Below the pieces are notes generated by a model. It was not told the DNA's origin, ran no database searches, and saw only the letters and a program-made list of their open reading frames with translations. A program made the translations under genes and the position numbers. A stretch of DNA of 64,000 nucleotides, taken from assembly GCF_013410105.1 (NCBI RefSeq), contig NZ_JACCCJ010000001.1, positions 868,001 through 932,000 of the forward strand, given 5' to 3'. Positions 1 through 8,758 of the stretch are shown one piece after another. The stretch comes from Sphingopyxis sp. JAI108. GTDB lineage: Bacteria; Pseudomonadota; Alphaproteobacteria; Sphingomonadales; Sphingomonadaceae. Every line of letters starts with the position of its first letter. Position 1 is the first letter of the stretch.

Positions 1-291
1 CGCGATGAAGCGCAGCATAGCGTCGCCGAGCACAAGGAAATCGAGGATTTCCTGACCGAATTATACGAGATGGACTTTTCGTCGACCGGCTGGCTGACGC
101 GCTTCCGCACGATGAAGGACCGCTATCTCCACCATATCGACGAGGAGGAGGAAGAGATGTTCCCCGCCGCCGAAAAGGAGCTTTCGGATGCGCGCAAGAA
201 GGAACTGATCAAGATCTTCGAAAAGGAAAAGCCGAAGGAAAAGGCCAAGGCGGCCGAAGAAGAGCCGTCGAGCGAAGAGGCGCGCGACTAG
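1..291 (+). CDS. Hemerythrin-like domain protein, C-terminal part (5' end outside window)
   Basis: The open frame runs in from the left edge, so only the last 96 residues are visible. They contain an H-x-E-x2-E pattern near the start and an H-H-I-D-E-E-E-E-E-M-F-P segment, which match the helix-borne iron ligands of the hemerythrin HHE family. The tail after about residue 70 is a charged Lys/Glu/Ala-rich extension without a recognisable fold. HHE proteins usually bind a di-iron centre and sense or store O2 or NO, or take part in iron-sulphur repair; nothing here chooses between these roles. It stops 46 bases before tgt on the same strand. Confidence 0.75.
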   Translation, partial: RDEAQHSVAEHKEIEDFLTELYEMDFSSTGWLTRFRTMKDRYLHHIDEEEEEMFPAAEKELSDARKKELIKIFEKEKPKEKAKAAEEEPSSEEARD

Positions 292-337
292 CCGCGGCGC
301 TCGACTTTTGGCGCGGCGCTCGCCATAGGCGCGCGCC

Positions 338-1462
338 ATGACCGACAGATTCGCTTTCCGGGTCGCCGCGACCGATGGCGCCGCGCGCACCGGCGTCATC
401 GCCATGCGGCGCGGCGAGATTCGCACGCCGGCCTTCATGCCCGTCGGCACCGCTGCGACGGTGAAGGCGATGCGCCCCGCAGAGGTTCGCGCGACCGGCG
501 CCGACATCATCCTTGGCAACACCTATCACCTGATGCTGCGCCCCACCGCCGAACGCATGGCGCGGCTGGGCGGGCTTCACAAATTCATGGGCTGGGACCG
601 GCCGATCCTGACCGACAGCGGCGGCTATCAGGTGATGAGCCTGTCCGCGCTGACCAAGCAGAGCGAGGAGGGGGTCGCATTCAAGAGCCACCTCGACGGC
701 TCGCGCCACATGCTCACCCCCGAACGCTCGATGGAGATCCAGCGCCTGCTCGGCAGCGATATCGTGATGGCGTTCGACGAATGCCCTCCGAACGGCGTCG
801 ATGCCAAGCGCGCCGAGGCGAGCATGGAACGCTCGATGCGCTGGGCCGCGCGCAGCCGCGCCGGCTTCGATGCGGGCGAGGAACATACGGCGCGCTCGGC
901 CTTGTTCGGCATCCAGCAGGGGTCGCTCGACGAGAAATTGCGTGCGCGCTCGGCAGCGGCGCTGACCGATATCGGCTTCGACGGCTATGCGATCGGCGGG
1001 CTCGCGGTCGGCGAGGGGCAGGAGGCGATGTTCGGCGTGCTCGACTATGCGCCCGCGCAGCTTCCCGCCGATCGCCCCCGCTACCTGATGGGCGTGGGCA
1101 AGCCCGACGACCTGGTCGGCGCCGTCGCGCGCGGGGTCGATATGTTCGATTGCGTGTTGCCGACGCGATCGGGACGCAACGGGCAGGCGTTCACCTGGGA
1201 TGGCCCGATCAATATCCGCAATGCCAAATTCGCCGAGGATCAGGCGCCGCTCGATTCAGGCTGTGGGTGCCCCGTGTGCGCGACATGGTCGCGCGCCTAC
1301 CTGCATCACCTCGTCCGCTCGGGCGAGATGCTCGGCGCGATGCTGATGACGCAGCATAATCTGCATTTCTATCAGGATCTGATGCAGCGAATGCGCGACG
1401 CGATCGCCGCGGGCAGCTTCTCGTCGTTCCAGAGCGATTTCGACGCGCGCTATAAGCGCTGA
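338..1462 (+). CDS. tgt: Queuine (preQ1) tRNA-guanine transglycosylase
   Basis: Exchanges guanine-34 of GUN-anticodon tRNAs for preQ1, the committing step of queuosine modification. The 374-residue protein has its general acid/base Asp at 93 (T-D-S-G-G-Y-Q), the nucleophile Asp at 271 (D-M-F-D-C-V-L-P) and the zinc ligands C309, C311, C314 and H340. These positions are each exactly 9 lower than the classic Zymomonas mobilis numbering (102, 280, 318, 320, 323, 349), which makes the identification secure and fits a sphingomonad. The start at 338 gives the family N-terminus. It lies alone between the hemerythrin-like gene and the convergent nepR, whose stop is two bases away. Confidence 0.97.
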   Translation: MTDRFAFRVAATDGAARTGVIAMRRGEIRTPAFMPVGTAATVKAMRPAEVRATGADIILGNTYHLMLRPTAERMARLGGLHKFMGWDRPILTDSGGYQVMSLSALTKQSEEGVAFKSHLDGSRHMLTPERSMEIQRLLGSDIVMAFDECPPNGVDAKRAEASMERSMRWAARSRAGFDAGEEHTARSALFGIQQGSLDEKLRARSAAALTDIGFDGYAIGGLAVGEGQEAMFGVLDYAPAQLPADRPRYLMGVGKPDDLVGAVARGVDMFDCVLPTRSGRNGQAFTWDGPINIRNAKFAEDQAPLDSGCGCPVCATWSRAYLHHLVRSGEMLGAMLMTQHNLHFYQDLMQRMRDAIAAGSFSSFQSDFDARYKR

Positions 1463-1463
1463 C

Positions 1464-1634
1464 TCAGTCGAGTTTGCTCAGCAGGTCCAGCAAGGATTGG
1501 GGAATCGTCTCGTCCACCGTCGATTCATAGGCGCGGCGCAGGGCGCCGTTGACGTCCTGTCCCTTGGCCGGGGGTTTTTTATCCGCGTGCTTACCGGAGG
1601 CCTCGCTGCGTGGCGAACCGGCTTTAGACGACAT
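1464..1634 (-). CDS. nepR: NepR-type anti-sigma factor (56 aa)
   Basis: Reading the minus strand from the ATG at 1634 gives a 56-residue protein. Its first half is polar and Lys/Pro-rich, and its second half is the NepR signature: L-R-R-A-Y-E-S-T-V-D-E-T-I-P followed by S-L-L-D-L-L-S-K-L-D at the C-terminus. NepR sequesters the ECF sigma factor EcfG and is itself titrated by phosphorylated PhyR. The gene is divergent from phyR, the standard neighbourhood for this partner-switch, but no ecfG is present in the window. An EcfG-like promoter lies about 85-110 bases upstream, which would give the usual autoregulation. The gene ends two bases from the tgt stop. Confidence 0.9.
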   Translation of the reverse strand: MSSKAGSPRSEASGKHADKKPPAKGQDVNGALRRAYESTVDETIPQSLLDLLSKLD

Positions 1635-1718
1635 TATCGAGGCATCCGCTGAACATAGGGCCTTTTGCTAACCGCGCATACACCAAAGAGCAATGGCGCG
1701 TTTGTTCCTTCGCCATGA

Positions 1719-1743
1719 AACTATTTTAAGGCTAAATCGTTCC
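1719..1743 (-). promoter_or_regulatory. Putative EcfG (general stress sigma) promoter for nepR
   Basis: On the minus strand GGAAC (1743-1739) is followed after 16 bases by AGTT (1722-1719). The alphaproteobacterial EcfG consensus is GGAAC-N16/17-CGTT, so the -35 matches fully and the -10 at three of four positions. Transcription would start near 1712 and leave a leader of about 78 bases before nepR. No equally good site was seen facing phyR. Confidence 0.5.
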
Positions 1744-1844
1744 CAAAGGTTGAAATATATCGGATGGTGGCGGGGAGGCATGGGGGCTTGTCCCTTTTCC
1801 GGACGCGTCCACCCCGGTTTTTTAGGGCTATCAGGAGGTAAAAT

Positions 1845-2639
1845 ATGTCATTGGGTCAGTCGGTTGCGCCGCACCTTCCCTATCTGCGGCGTTATGGCCG
1901 GTCCGTTTCCGGAAGCCAGCAGAACGGCGATGCGCTGGTCGCCCGGCTGCTCGAAACGCTGGTGGCCGACCCCGGGGCGATCGATACCGGCGCCGACCTG
2001 CGCATCCAGCTGTACCGGATGGTACACGACAATTTCGGATTGATGGCCGAACAGGCGGCGGCGAACGACAGCGACACGCTGACCGATATCGCGATTGCCG
2101 ACGCGCGGCTCCGCCGCATTCCCTCGCTGGCGCGGCAGGCGTTGCTGCTCACTGCGGTCGAAGGTTTCAGTGCCGAGGACACGGGGCGCATCATTGGCCG
2201 CGATGCCGAGGCGGTGCGCTCGCTGATCGCCGACGCGACCGACGAGATCGACCGCCAGACGCGCGCGCGCATCCTGATCATCGAGGACGAGCCGATCATC
2301 GCGATGGACATCGAAATGATTGTCCGCGACCTCGGCCATGACGTCGTCGCCGTCGCGACGACGCACCGCGAGGCGGTCGACGAGGCGCAGAAGCACCAGC
2401 CCGGCCTCGTGCTCGCCGACATCCAGCTCGCGGACAACAGCTCGGGGATCGAGGCGGTGCAGGAAATCCTCACCGACCTTAAAGTGCCGGTCATCTTCAT
2501 CACCGCCTTTCCCGAACGGCTGCTCACCGGCGACCGCCCCGAGCCGGCCTTCCTGCTCACCAAGCCGTATCAGCCCGCGACGCTGCGCGCGGCGATCTCG
2601 CAAGTGCTGTTCTTCGACGAAAGCACGATTCCGGCCTAA
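1845..2639 (+). CDS. phyR: PhyR-type response regulator with sigma-like output domain
   Basis: Cytoplasmic master regulator of the general stress response. Residues 1-140 form a sigma-70 region 2/4-like domain (S-L-A-R-Q-A-L-L-L, then E-G-F-S-A-E-D-T-G-R-I-I-G as the region 4 helix-turn-helix mimic). Residues 142-264 are a receiver domain with the acidic pair at E147-D148, the phospho-acceptor Asp at 192 (L-A-D-I-Q-L) and a conserved Lys (T-K-P-Y). This inverted order of sigma-like then receiver domain is diagnostic of PhyR. When phosphorylated it binds NepR and frees EcfG. The start is supported by AGGAGG at 1833-1838. No cognate HWE/HisKA_2 kinase is nearby. Confidence 0.96.
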   Translation: MSLGQSVAPHLPYLRRYGRSVSGSQQNGDALVARLLETLVADPGAIDTGADLRIQLYRMVHDNFGLMAEQAAANDSDTLTDIAIADARLRRIPSLARQALLLTAVEGFSAEDTGRIIGRDAEAVRSLIADATDEIDRQTRARILIIEDEPIIAMDIEMIVRDLGHDVVAVATTHREAVDEAQKHQPGLVLADIQLADNSSGIEAVQEILTDLKVPVIFITAFPERLLTGDRPEPAFLLTKPYQPATLRAAISQVLFFDESTIPA

Positions 2640-2705
2640 TCTATCCGTTCGTCATTGACGGGGTGGGGGTTGCCACCTTCATGGGCGCGGGTGATAGGCG
2701 GGGCC

Positions 2706-5414
2706 ATGACGATCATGGACGTTTCCAGCCGCCAGTCGGCGCTCGACCGGCTTACAGCCCATGCGCCGTTCCTAGCGCGGCTCGCCGAGCTTAATCCCGA
2801 CGATGTGACGTGCTATTTGAGCGAGGGCACCGACGCCGCCCTCGCGGCCGTTGCGCCGCCGCCGGTCGACGACGATATCATGCGCACACTGCGCCGGTGG
2901 CGCGGCCGGACGGCGCTGCTGCTCGCGCTCGGCGACCTGTCGGGCGAGCATGATGTCAGGACGACGACGCGGCTCTTGTCGGATTTCGCCGATGCGGCGT
3001 GCGATGCCGCGCTCGCCGCCGCCTTTGCCGAGCGCGTGCCGGGTGAGGCGCCGCGCGGCCTTTCGGTGATCGCGCTCGGGAAGCTCGGGAGCCACGAACT
3101 CAACTATTCGTCGGACATCGACCCGATCCTGATCTTCGATCCCGAAACGCTGCCGCGGCGCTCGCGCGACGACCCGGACGAGGCGGCGGTGCGGATCGCG
3201 CGGCGGATGGTCGAAATCCTGTCGGCGCGCACCGCCGACGGGCATGTGCTGCGCGTCGACCTCAGGCTTCGTCCGCATCCGGAGGTGACGCCGATCGTGC
3301 TCCCCGAAAGCGCCGCGATCTCCTATTATGAATCCGAAGCGCTCGCATGGGAGCAGGCGGCGTTCATCCGCAGCCGCGCGTCGGCGGGCGACCGCGCGCT
3401 CGGCGAGAATTTCCTTGCGGCGATCCAGCCCTTCATATGGCGCCGCAGCCTCGATTTTCGCCAGCTCAAGGAAATCGGCGCGATGAGCGACCGGATCCGT
3501 GACCATTTCGCACAGGGGCAGGCGTTCGGACCGGGTTTCGATTTGAAGCGCGGGCGCGGCGGCATCCGCGAGATCGAATTTTTCGCGCAGGTCCACCAGC
3601 TCATCTACGGCGGCCGCGATCCGTCGCTGCGCGTGCCGGCGACCGTCGATGCGCTCGCCGCGCTAGCCGCGGCCGGACGGGTCGAACCCCAAGTCGCGGC
3701 GCGCCTGTCGGGCCATTATGCCACGCTCCGCCGCATCGAGCATCGGCTCCAGATGATCGAGGACCAGCAGACGCACAGCCTGCCGACGCAGGCCGCCGCA
3801 CTCGACTGCGTCGCGCGGCTCGACGGCGAGGCTGACGGCGCGGCGCTGCTCGCGGCGCTCGATCCCGTCGTCGCCGACGTCGGCAGCTGTTACGACCGGC
3901 TCGTCGCCGAACGCGCGACGACGACGGGTCTTCCCCGCGACGAGGGCGGCCTTGCGGCGGAACTCGCGGCGGCGGGGTTCGACCCGCCCGATGCGGCGCT
4001 GCGCACGATCGCAGAATGGCGCGGTGGCAAACAGCGCGCGCTGCGTAGTCCCGCGGCGCAGGGTGCGCTCGAAACGGTGCTCCCCGAATTGGTCAAAGCG
4101 CTCGGCGCAGCGCCCGACCCCGACGCCACGCTGCTGCGCTTCGACAAGCTCGTCGGCGGTCTGCCCAGCGCGATCAATTTTTTCCACCTGCTCGCGGCGC
4201 AGCCCGAACTTGCGAAGATCGCGACGCGCACCCTGTCGCTCGCGCCGACGTTGGCCGAGGCGCTGGGTGCGCGCGTCGAACTGATCGAGGGACTGATCGA
4301 CAAGCGCGCGTTCGAGGCGCCGGCGACGAAGGCCGAGCTGCTCGCCGAATGGGCGCCGGGGCTGGCCGGCCTCGACTATGAGCGGCTGCTCGACCGTGCG
4401 CGCGACCGCGTCGGCGAGCGGCGTTTCGCTTATGGGGTGCAACTGATCGCGGGGGCGAACGACCCGCTTACGATCGCGGGCGGCTATTCCGAACTCGCCG
4501 AAGCCGCGCTGCAGGTGCTCGCCGATGCGACGGTCGCCGAATTCGTCGCCGCGCATGGCCGCATCGACGGCAGCGAGCTTGTCGTGCTCGCGCTCGGCCG
4601 GCTCGGCGGCAGGGCGCTGACGCATGCGTCGGACCTCGACCTCATCTATCTGTTCACCGGCGATCATCTGGCCGAATCGGACGGGCCGCGTCCCCTGGGG
4701 GCTACAACCTATTACAACCGCCTCGCGCAGCGCGTGACCGCGGCGATGTCGGTGCCGACCGCGGCGGGCAAGCTTTACGACGTGGATACGCGTCTCCGGC
4801 CGCAGGGGGCACAGGGCCCGCTCGTCGTGACGGTCGACAGTTTCGAGCGCTACCAGCGCGAAGAGGCGTGGACGTGGGAGCATATGGCGCTGCTTCGCGC
4901 GCGGCCGGTCTATGGTTCCAACGAAGCGCGCGCGGAGGTCGAGCGCATCATCGCCGAGCTGCTGGCGATCCCCCGCGATCCGGCGAAACTGGCCGCCGAT
5001 GCCGCTGAAATGCGCGACAAGATCGCCGCGCACAAGCCCGCGAAAGGCGCGCTCGATATCAAGAGCGGGCCGGGCGGGCTCGTCGATCTCGAATTCGCGA
5101 TGCAGGTGACGCAGCTCGCGAGCGGGCGGTGCCACGATCCGAATATCGCGGCGGCGCTGGCGTGCCTGAAGGCGGCGGGCCTGGCGCCGGCCGAAGTCTG
5201 CGACGCGCACCGCCTGCTCGCGCGCATGCTCGTCATGCTGCGCCTCACCGCCCCCGACGGGGAACCCGCGACCGTCGCGGCACGGGGGCTCGTCGCGGCA
5301 GCGTGTGGCGAGCCGGGCTGGCCGCAGCTGCTTGCCGCGCACGACATGGCGCGGCAGGAGATCGCGAACTGGTGGGCGTTGATTCGCCCGGCGCAACAGG
5401 AGAGCAAGACATGA
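2706..5414 (+). CDS. glnE: Bifunctional glutamine synthetase adenylyltransferase/deadenylyltransferase
   Basis: Adenylylates and deadenylylates glutamine synthetase in response to PII status. The 902-residue protein has two nucleotidyltransferase cores: an N-terminal one with G-K-L-G-S-H-E-L-N-Y-S-S-D-I-D (Asp pair at 137/139) and a C-terminal one with G-R-L-G-G-R-A-L-T-H-A-S-D-L-D near residue 645. Each is followed by a helical PII/GS-binding region (R-G-G-I-R-E-I-E-F-F and G-P-G-G-L-V-D-L-E-F). I chose the ATG at 2706 because the frame upstream of it encodes non-family residues. It is slightly shorter than the 946-residue E. coli enzyme. The stop overlaps the bcp start as ATGA. Confidence 0.96.
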   Translation: MTIMDVSSRQSALDRLTAHAPFLARLAELNPDDVTCYLSEGTDAALAAVAPPPVDDDIMRTLRRWRGRTALLLALGDLSGEHDVRTTTRLLSDFADAACDAALAAAFAERVPGEAPRGLSVIALGKLGSHELNYSSDIDPILIFDPETLPRRSRDDPDEAAVRIARRMVEILSARTADGHVLRVDLRLRPHPEVTPIVLPESAAISYYESEALAWEQAAFIRSRASAGDRALGENFLAAIQPFIWRRSLDFRQLKEIGAMSDRIRDHFAQGQAFGPGFDLKRGRGGIREIEFFAQVHQLIYGGRDPSLRVPATVDALAALAAAGRVEPQVAARLSGHYATLRRIEHRLQMIEDQQTHSLPTQAAALDCVARLDGEADGAALLAALDPVVADVGSCYDRLVAERATTTGLPRDEGGLAAELAAAGFDPPDAALRTIAEWRGGKQRALRSPAAQGALETVLPELVKALGAAPDPDATLLRFDKLVGGLPSAINFFHLLAAQPELAKIATRTLSLAPTLAEALGARVELIEGLIDKRAFEAPATKAELLAEWAPGLAGLDYERLLDRARDRVGERRFAYGVQLIAGANDPLTIAGGYSELAEAALQVLADATVAEFVAAHGRIDGSELVVLALGRLGGRALTHASDLDLIYLFTGDHLAESDGPRPLGATTYYNRLAQRVTAAMSVPTAAGKLYDVDTRLRPQGAQGPLVVTVDSFERYQREEAWTWEHMALLRARPVYGSNEARAEVERIIAELLAIPRDPAKLAADAAEMRDKIAAHKPAKGALDIKSGPGGLVDLEFAMQVTQLASGRCHDPNIAAALACLKAAGLAPAEVCDAHRLLARMLVMLRLTAPDGEPATVAARGLVAAACGEPGWPQLLAAHDMARQEIANWWALIRPAQQESKT

Positions 5415-5875
5415 CCCTCGCAATCGGAGATGCCATTCCCGCCGTGAAACTTCTCGACGCTGACGGCGCGGCGATCGATCTTGCGGCGATGAAGGGGGCG
5501 CCGCTTGTCGTGTATTTCTATCCCAAGGCCGATACGCCCGGCTGCACGACCGAGGCGCAGGATTTCACTCGCCTCGCGCCCGAATTCGCGCATCTGGGCG
5601 CGCAGGTTCTGGCGGTATCGCGCGACGCGCCGGCAAAGCTCTGCAAGTTCCGCGACAAATATGGCCTGACCGTCCGGCTCGCCTCCGACGAGGATGGCGC
5701 GGTGTGCGAGGCGTTCGGTACTTGGACCCAAAAGCAGAATTACGGCCGCACCTATATGGGTATCGAACGTTCGACCTTCCTGTTTGGGCCTGACGGCAAG
5801 CTCGCGAAAGAGTGGCGCAAGGTGCGCGTGAAAGGGCATGCCGACGCCGTGCTGGAGGCCGCCAAGGCGCTCTGA
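5411..5875 (+). CDS. bcp: Thioredoxin-dependent peroxiredoxin, Bcp/PrxQ type
   Basis: Reduces H2O2 and organic hydroperoxides in the cytoplasm. It is a 154-residue single-domain protein with the peroxidatic Cys at 45 in P-K-A-D-T-P-G-C-T-T-E, the AhpC/TSA active-site pattern. The resolving Cys found five residues later in E. coli Bcp (Cys50) is replaced by Gln50. Two other cysteines (in K-L-C-K-F and A-V-C-E-A) could resolve the disulphide, or the enzyme could work as a 1-Cys type. Start and stop overlap the flanking genes (ATGA with glnE, TGATG with the DUF455 gene), so the three are probably co-transcribed. Confidence 0.93.
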   Translation: MTLAIGDAIPAVKLLDADGAAIDLAAMKGAPLVVYFYPKADTPGCTTEAQDFTRLAPEFAHLGAQVLAVSRDAPAKLCKFRDKYGLTVRLASDEDGAVCEAFGTWTQKQNYGRTYMGIERSTFLFGPDGKLAKEWRKVRVKGHADAVLEAAKAL

Positions 5876-6666
5876 TGCCGAGCCTGGGCGAAGCCGCGCG
5901 CGTGGTCTTGCTGACGCCGGACCCGCACGACAAACGCCGCGCGGCGCGCCGCTTGGCGCGGGCGTGGCGGCGCGGCGAGATCGAACATCGCTGCGATACG
6001 CCGATGCCCGAGCGGCCGGATTGGCCCGCCGAACCCGAACTGCTCGCACCGAACCAGATGCCCAAGCGCGGCAAGGGCGGGTCCGAACGCGGCCGCATCG
6101 CGCTGCTCCATGCGCTCGCGCACATCGAATTCGTCGCGATCGACCTCGCGGTCGATCTGGTCGGCCGCTTTGGCGGCGAATTCCCGCGCGCGTTCGTCGA
6201 CGACTGGATCGGGGTTGCCGCCGACGAGGCGATGCATTTCGCGTTGCTCGACCGCCGCCTTCGCCAGCTTGGCAGTCACTATGGCGCGCTTCCGGCGCAC
6301 GCGGGGCTGTGGGAAGCCGCGCAGGTTACCGCCGACGATGCGCTTGCGCGCCTCGCGATCGTGCCGATGGTACTCGAAGCGCGCGGCCTCGACGTCACGC
6401 CCGCGACGGTCGAGCGCTTCCGCAGCGCGGGCGATGCGGTTTCCGCAAAGATTTTATTGCGTATTTACAACGATGAAATCCGGCATGTGAGCGCCGGCAC
6501 ACTCTGGTTCCGGCAAAAGTGCGATGAAATGGGATTCAACGCCGTCGAAACGTGGCACGCCCTAGTAAAATCGCGCTTTCGCGGCGGTTTGAAACCGCCG
6601 TTCAACGACTCGGCGCGCCGACGTGCCGGTTTAACGCAAGAATTCTACGCCGTTATTGCTTCGTAA
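5875..6666 (+). CDS. DUF455 ferritin-like protein
   Basis: 263 residues with the ferritin-like four-helix signature of DUF455: H-A-L-A-H-I-E-F in the first metal-binding helix, A-D-E-A-M-H-F in the second and N-D-E-I-R-H in the fourth, so E-x-x-H-type di-iron ligands are present. The start is the ATG overlapping the bcp stop (TGATG); an upstream in-frame start would lie inside bcp. Members of this family are rarely characterised; some are predicted di-iron or tRNA-hydroxylase-like proteins. Co-expression with a peroxiredoxin suggests, but does not prove, an oxidative stress or iron role. Confidence 0.8.
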   Translation: MPSLGEAARVVLLTPDPHDKRRAARRLARAWRRGEIEHRCDTPMPERPDWPAEPELLAPNQMPKRGKGGSERGRIALLHALAHIEFVAIDLAVDLVGRFGGEFPRAFVDDWIGVAADEAMHFALLDRRLRQLGSHYGALPAHAGLWEAAQVTADDALARLAIVPMVLEARGLDVTPATVERFRSAGDAVSAKILLRIYNDEIRHVSAGTLWFRQKCDEMGFNAVETWHALVKSRFRGGLKPPFNDSARRRAGLTQEFYAVIAS

Positions 6667-6698
6667 GGATTGGAACAGCACACAGGCTTCCGCGGGGG

Positions 6699-7484
6699 AT
6701 GAGCAATCATCCAAACCAAGAAACACCGGCGCCAAGGCCTTTTTCCGGGCTTTGGCGACATGGCAAACGCGGGGTCGTTGTTTTGATTAACACTCTTCTG
6801 GCGCAGAAGTTGCACCAAGTCGCAATATTTTGCGCCGCAGCATGTTTTGTAGCGGCCACCCCGGCCGTCCACGCCGCCGAAACCAGCGCCGACGCTGGCA
6901 TTGTCGCTCCCGACGAACCCGATGACGACAGCTTCGACGCTGGCGTGCCGTCGGCCAGCGAGGACAGCGAAGCCCGCGCGATCTTTCAGGCGTGGAAACG
7001 CCTCGACACCGGCCTGACCGCCTCGATCGGTGTCGCGATCCCGTCGCGCCGCCCGATCGAGCAGATGTCGCTCTCGTCGTCCTACGGCATGCGCGTCCAT
7101 CCGGTCACCGGCAAGGTCGCGCGCCACAACGGCATCGATATTCCGGCGCCGCGCGGCACCCCGATCTATGCGACCGCCGACGGCATCGTCGGTCGCGCGC
7201 AGCGCCTTGGCGGTTATGGCAATTATGTCGAAGTCGAACATGGCAATGCGATCCAGACGCGCTACGGCCATATGTCGTCTTACATCGTGCGCCCCGGGCA
7301 GCAGGTGAAGAAGGGCGACATCCTCGGCTATGTCGGTTCGACCGGCCGTTCGACCGGCAACCACCTCCATTATGAAGTCCGTATCGAAGGCGCGCCGGTC
7401 AATCCGATGCCGTTCGTTCGCTCGGACCAGATGGCGATCGCCGCGATCACGGGCAAGAATGTCGCCATGGGCGGTCCCGAATAA
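6699..7484 (+). CDS. M23 family metallopeptidase (LytM domain), membrane-anchored or secreted
   Basis: 261 residues. A basic N-terminus is followed by a hydrophobic stretch (about residues 40-57, ending V-H-A-A-E), so the protein is exported or anchored by a signal segment. The C-terminal half is a LytM/peptidase M23 domain with the zinc motifs H-N-G-I-D-I (H-x3-D) and H-L-H-Y-E-V (H-x-H), plus the conserved Y-G-H-M. Both active-site motifs are intact, so it should be a peptidoglycan endopeptidase, unlike EnvC/NlpD types that lost ligands. Start at 6699 chosen because it follows a G-rich stretch and gives a sensible export signal. A hairpin terminator follows at 7510-7546. Confidence 0.88.
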   Translation: MSNHPNQETPAPRPFSGLWRHGKRGVVVLINTLLAQKLHQVAIFCAAACFVAATPAVHAAETSADAGIVAPDEPDDDSFDAGVPSASEDSEARAIFQAWKRLDTGLTASIGVAIPSRRPIEQMSLSSSYGMRVHPVTGKVARHNGIDIPAPRGTPIYATADGIVGRAQRLGGYGNYVEVEHGNAIQTRYGHMSSYIVRPGQQVKKGDILGYVGSTGRSTGNHLHYEVRIEGAPVNPMPFVRSDQMAIAAITGKNVAMGGPE

Positions 7485-7509
7485 GAGCTTTTACAGGGTC
7501 GGAGAGGAG

Positions 7510-7546
7510 GGGCGCCAGGCGGGGTAACCGTCGCGGCGCCCTTTTC
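7510..7546 (+). terminator. Rho-independent terminator after the M23 peptidase gene
   Basis: GGGCGCC (7510-7516) pairs with GGCGCCC (7535-7541) around an 18-base loop and is followed by TTTTC. It separates the peptidase gene from the Fe-S carrier gene that begins at 7576. Confidence 0.7.
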
Positions 7547-7575
7547 ATTTGCGCACGACCCCTTATCTAGCGGTC

Positions 7576-7917
7576 ATGGCCACACAGCTTTCCGATATCA
7601 CCCTCTCGTCCGCCGCCGCGGCCCGCGTCCGCTGGATCGCCGACCGCAAGGGCGAAAGCGAGGCCGCGCTACGCCTTGCGGTCGATGGCGGCGGCTGCTC
7701 GGGCTTCACCTATCGCTTCGGTCTTGCCGAAAGCATCGACGCCGATGACATCGTCACCGAAACCGATGGCGTGAAACTCGTCGTCGATCCGGTCAGCATC
7801 GACCTGGTGCGCGGCTGCATCGTCGATTTCGTCGATTCGCTCGGCGGTTCGTCGTTCAAGGTCGAAAATCCCAACGCGGCCTCGGGCTGCGGCTGCGGCT
7901 CTAGCTTCTCGATCTGA
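7576..7917 (+). CDS. erpA: A-type iron-sulphur carrier (ErpA/IscA family)
   Basis: Small cytoplasmic scaffold that receives and transfers [Fe-S] clusters. The 113-residue protein has the three invariant cysteines at 41 (G-G-C-S-G-F), 105 and 107 (S-G-C-G-C-G-S), and ends F-S-I as the family does. The start at 7576 removes nine non-family residues. No isc or suf genes adjoin it, which in alphaproteobacteria favours ErpA over IscA or SufA, but sequence alone cannot settle the subtype. The next gene, xth, starts 40 bases later on the same strand. Confidence 0.85.
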   Translation: MATQLSDITLSSAAAARVRWIADRKGESEAALRLAVDGGGCSGFTYRFGLAESIDADDIVTETDGVKLVVDPVSIDLVRGCIVDFVDSLGGSSFKVENPNAASGCGCGSSFSI

Positions 7918-7957
7918 CGCCTTTCTAAGCTGCCAGCTTGCTGGCATAGGTGCGGCC

Positions 7958-8728
7958 ATGAAAATCGCGACCTTCAATATCAACGGGATCAAGGCCCGCT
8001 TGCCGCGTCTTGTCGAATGGCTCGAGGAAACGCAGCCCGATATCGCCTGCCTGCAGGAATTGAAATCGAGCGACGAGACGATGCCGACCAAGGAGATCGA
8101 GGCGGCGGGCTATGGCTTCCTCTATCACGGGCAAAAGGGGTTCAACGGCGTCGCGATCCTGGCGAAGGGGACGCAGCCCGTCGAAACGCAGCGCGGGCTC
8201 GCGGGCGAGGATGAGGACGAGCAGTCGCGCTATCTGGAGGCCGACGTTCACGGCCTGCGCGTCGCGTCGATCTACCTCCCCAACGGCAATCCGCAGCCGG
8301 GACCGAAATTCGATTACAAGCTGCGCTGGATGGCGCGGCTGCGCGAGCGCGCGAAATTCCTCCTCGCGAGCGAAATCCCGACGATCCTGGCCGGCGATTA
8401 CAACGTCATCCCGCACGACGACGATGTGTGGGACCCGCGCGCGATGTCGACCGACGCGCTGATGCAGCCCGATTCGCGCGACGCATGGTTCCGCCTGCTC
8501 GGCGACGGCTGGACCGACGCAATCCGCAGCCGCCATCCGGCGGGCGGCATCTGGACCTTCTGGGACTATCAGGCGGGCGGCTGGCAGCGCGACCATGGTT
8601 TCCGCATCGACCATCTGCTGCTCAGCCCCGCGCTCGCCGACCGGCTGGTCGATGCGGGCGTCGACAAGGATCATCGCGGGCGCGAGAAGGCGAGCGACCA
8701 CGCGCCGACGTGGGCGGTGCTGGCGTAA
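7958..8728 (+). CDS. xth: Exodeoxyribonuclease III (AP endonuclease)
   Basis: 256-residue base-excision repair nuclease that cleaves 5' to abasic sites and has 3'-5' exonuclease and phosphatase activity. Features seen: N-I-N-G at 7-10, metal-binding Glu at 34 (C-L-Q-E-L-K-S), the A-G-D-Y-N-V active-site loop and the C-terminal S-D-H-A-P catalytic Asp-His pair. Length and motif order match the XthA/Exo III family throughout. The start ATG at 7958 gives the canonical M-K-I-A-T-F-N-I-N-G opening. Convergent with the DUF1501 gene; 30 bases lie between the two stops. Confidence 0.96.
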   Translation: MKIATFNINGIKARLPRLVEWLEETQPDIACLQELKSSDETMPTKEIEAAGYGFLYHGQKGFNGVAILAKGTQPVETQRGLAGEDEDEQSRYLEADVHGLRVASIYLPNGNPQPGPKFDYKLRWMARLRERAKFLLASEIPTILAGDYNVIPHDDDVWDPRAMSTDALMQPDSRDAWFRLLGDGWTDAIRSRHPAGGIWTFWDYQAGGWQRDHGFRIDHLLLSPALADRLVDAGVDKDHRGREKASDHAPTWAVLA

Positions 8729-8758
8729 AGCGCATCGCAATGGCGTTGGGCCTTGGGG

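Noticed and set aside
3663..5423. A 586-codon open frame opposite glnE
   Set aside because: Arg-rich antisense frame without signals, while the plus strand encodes a clear GlnE.
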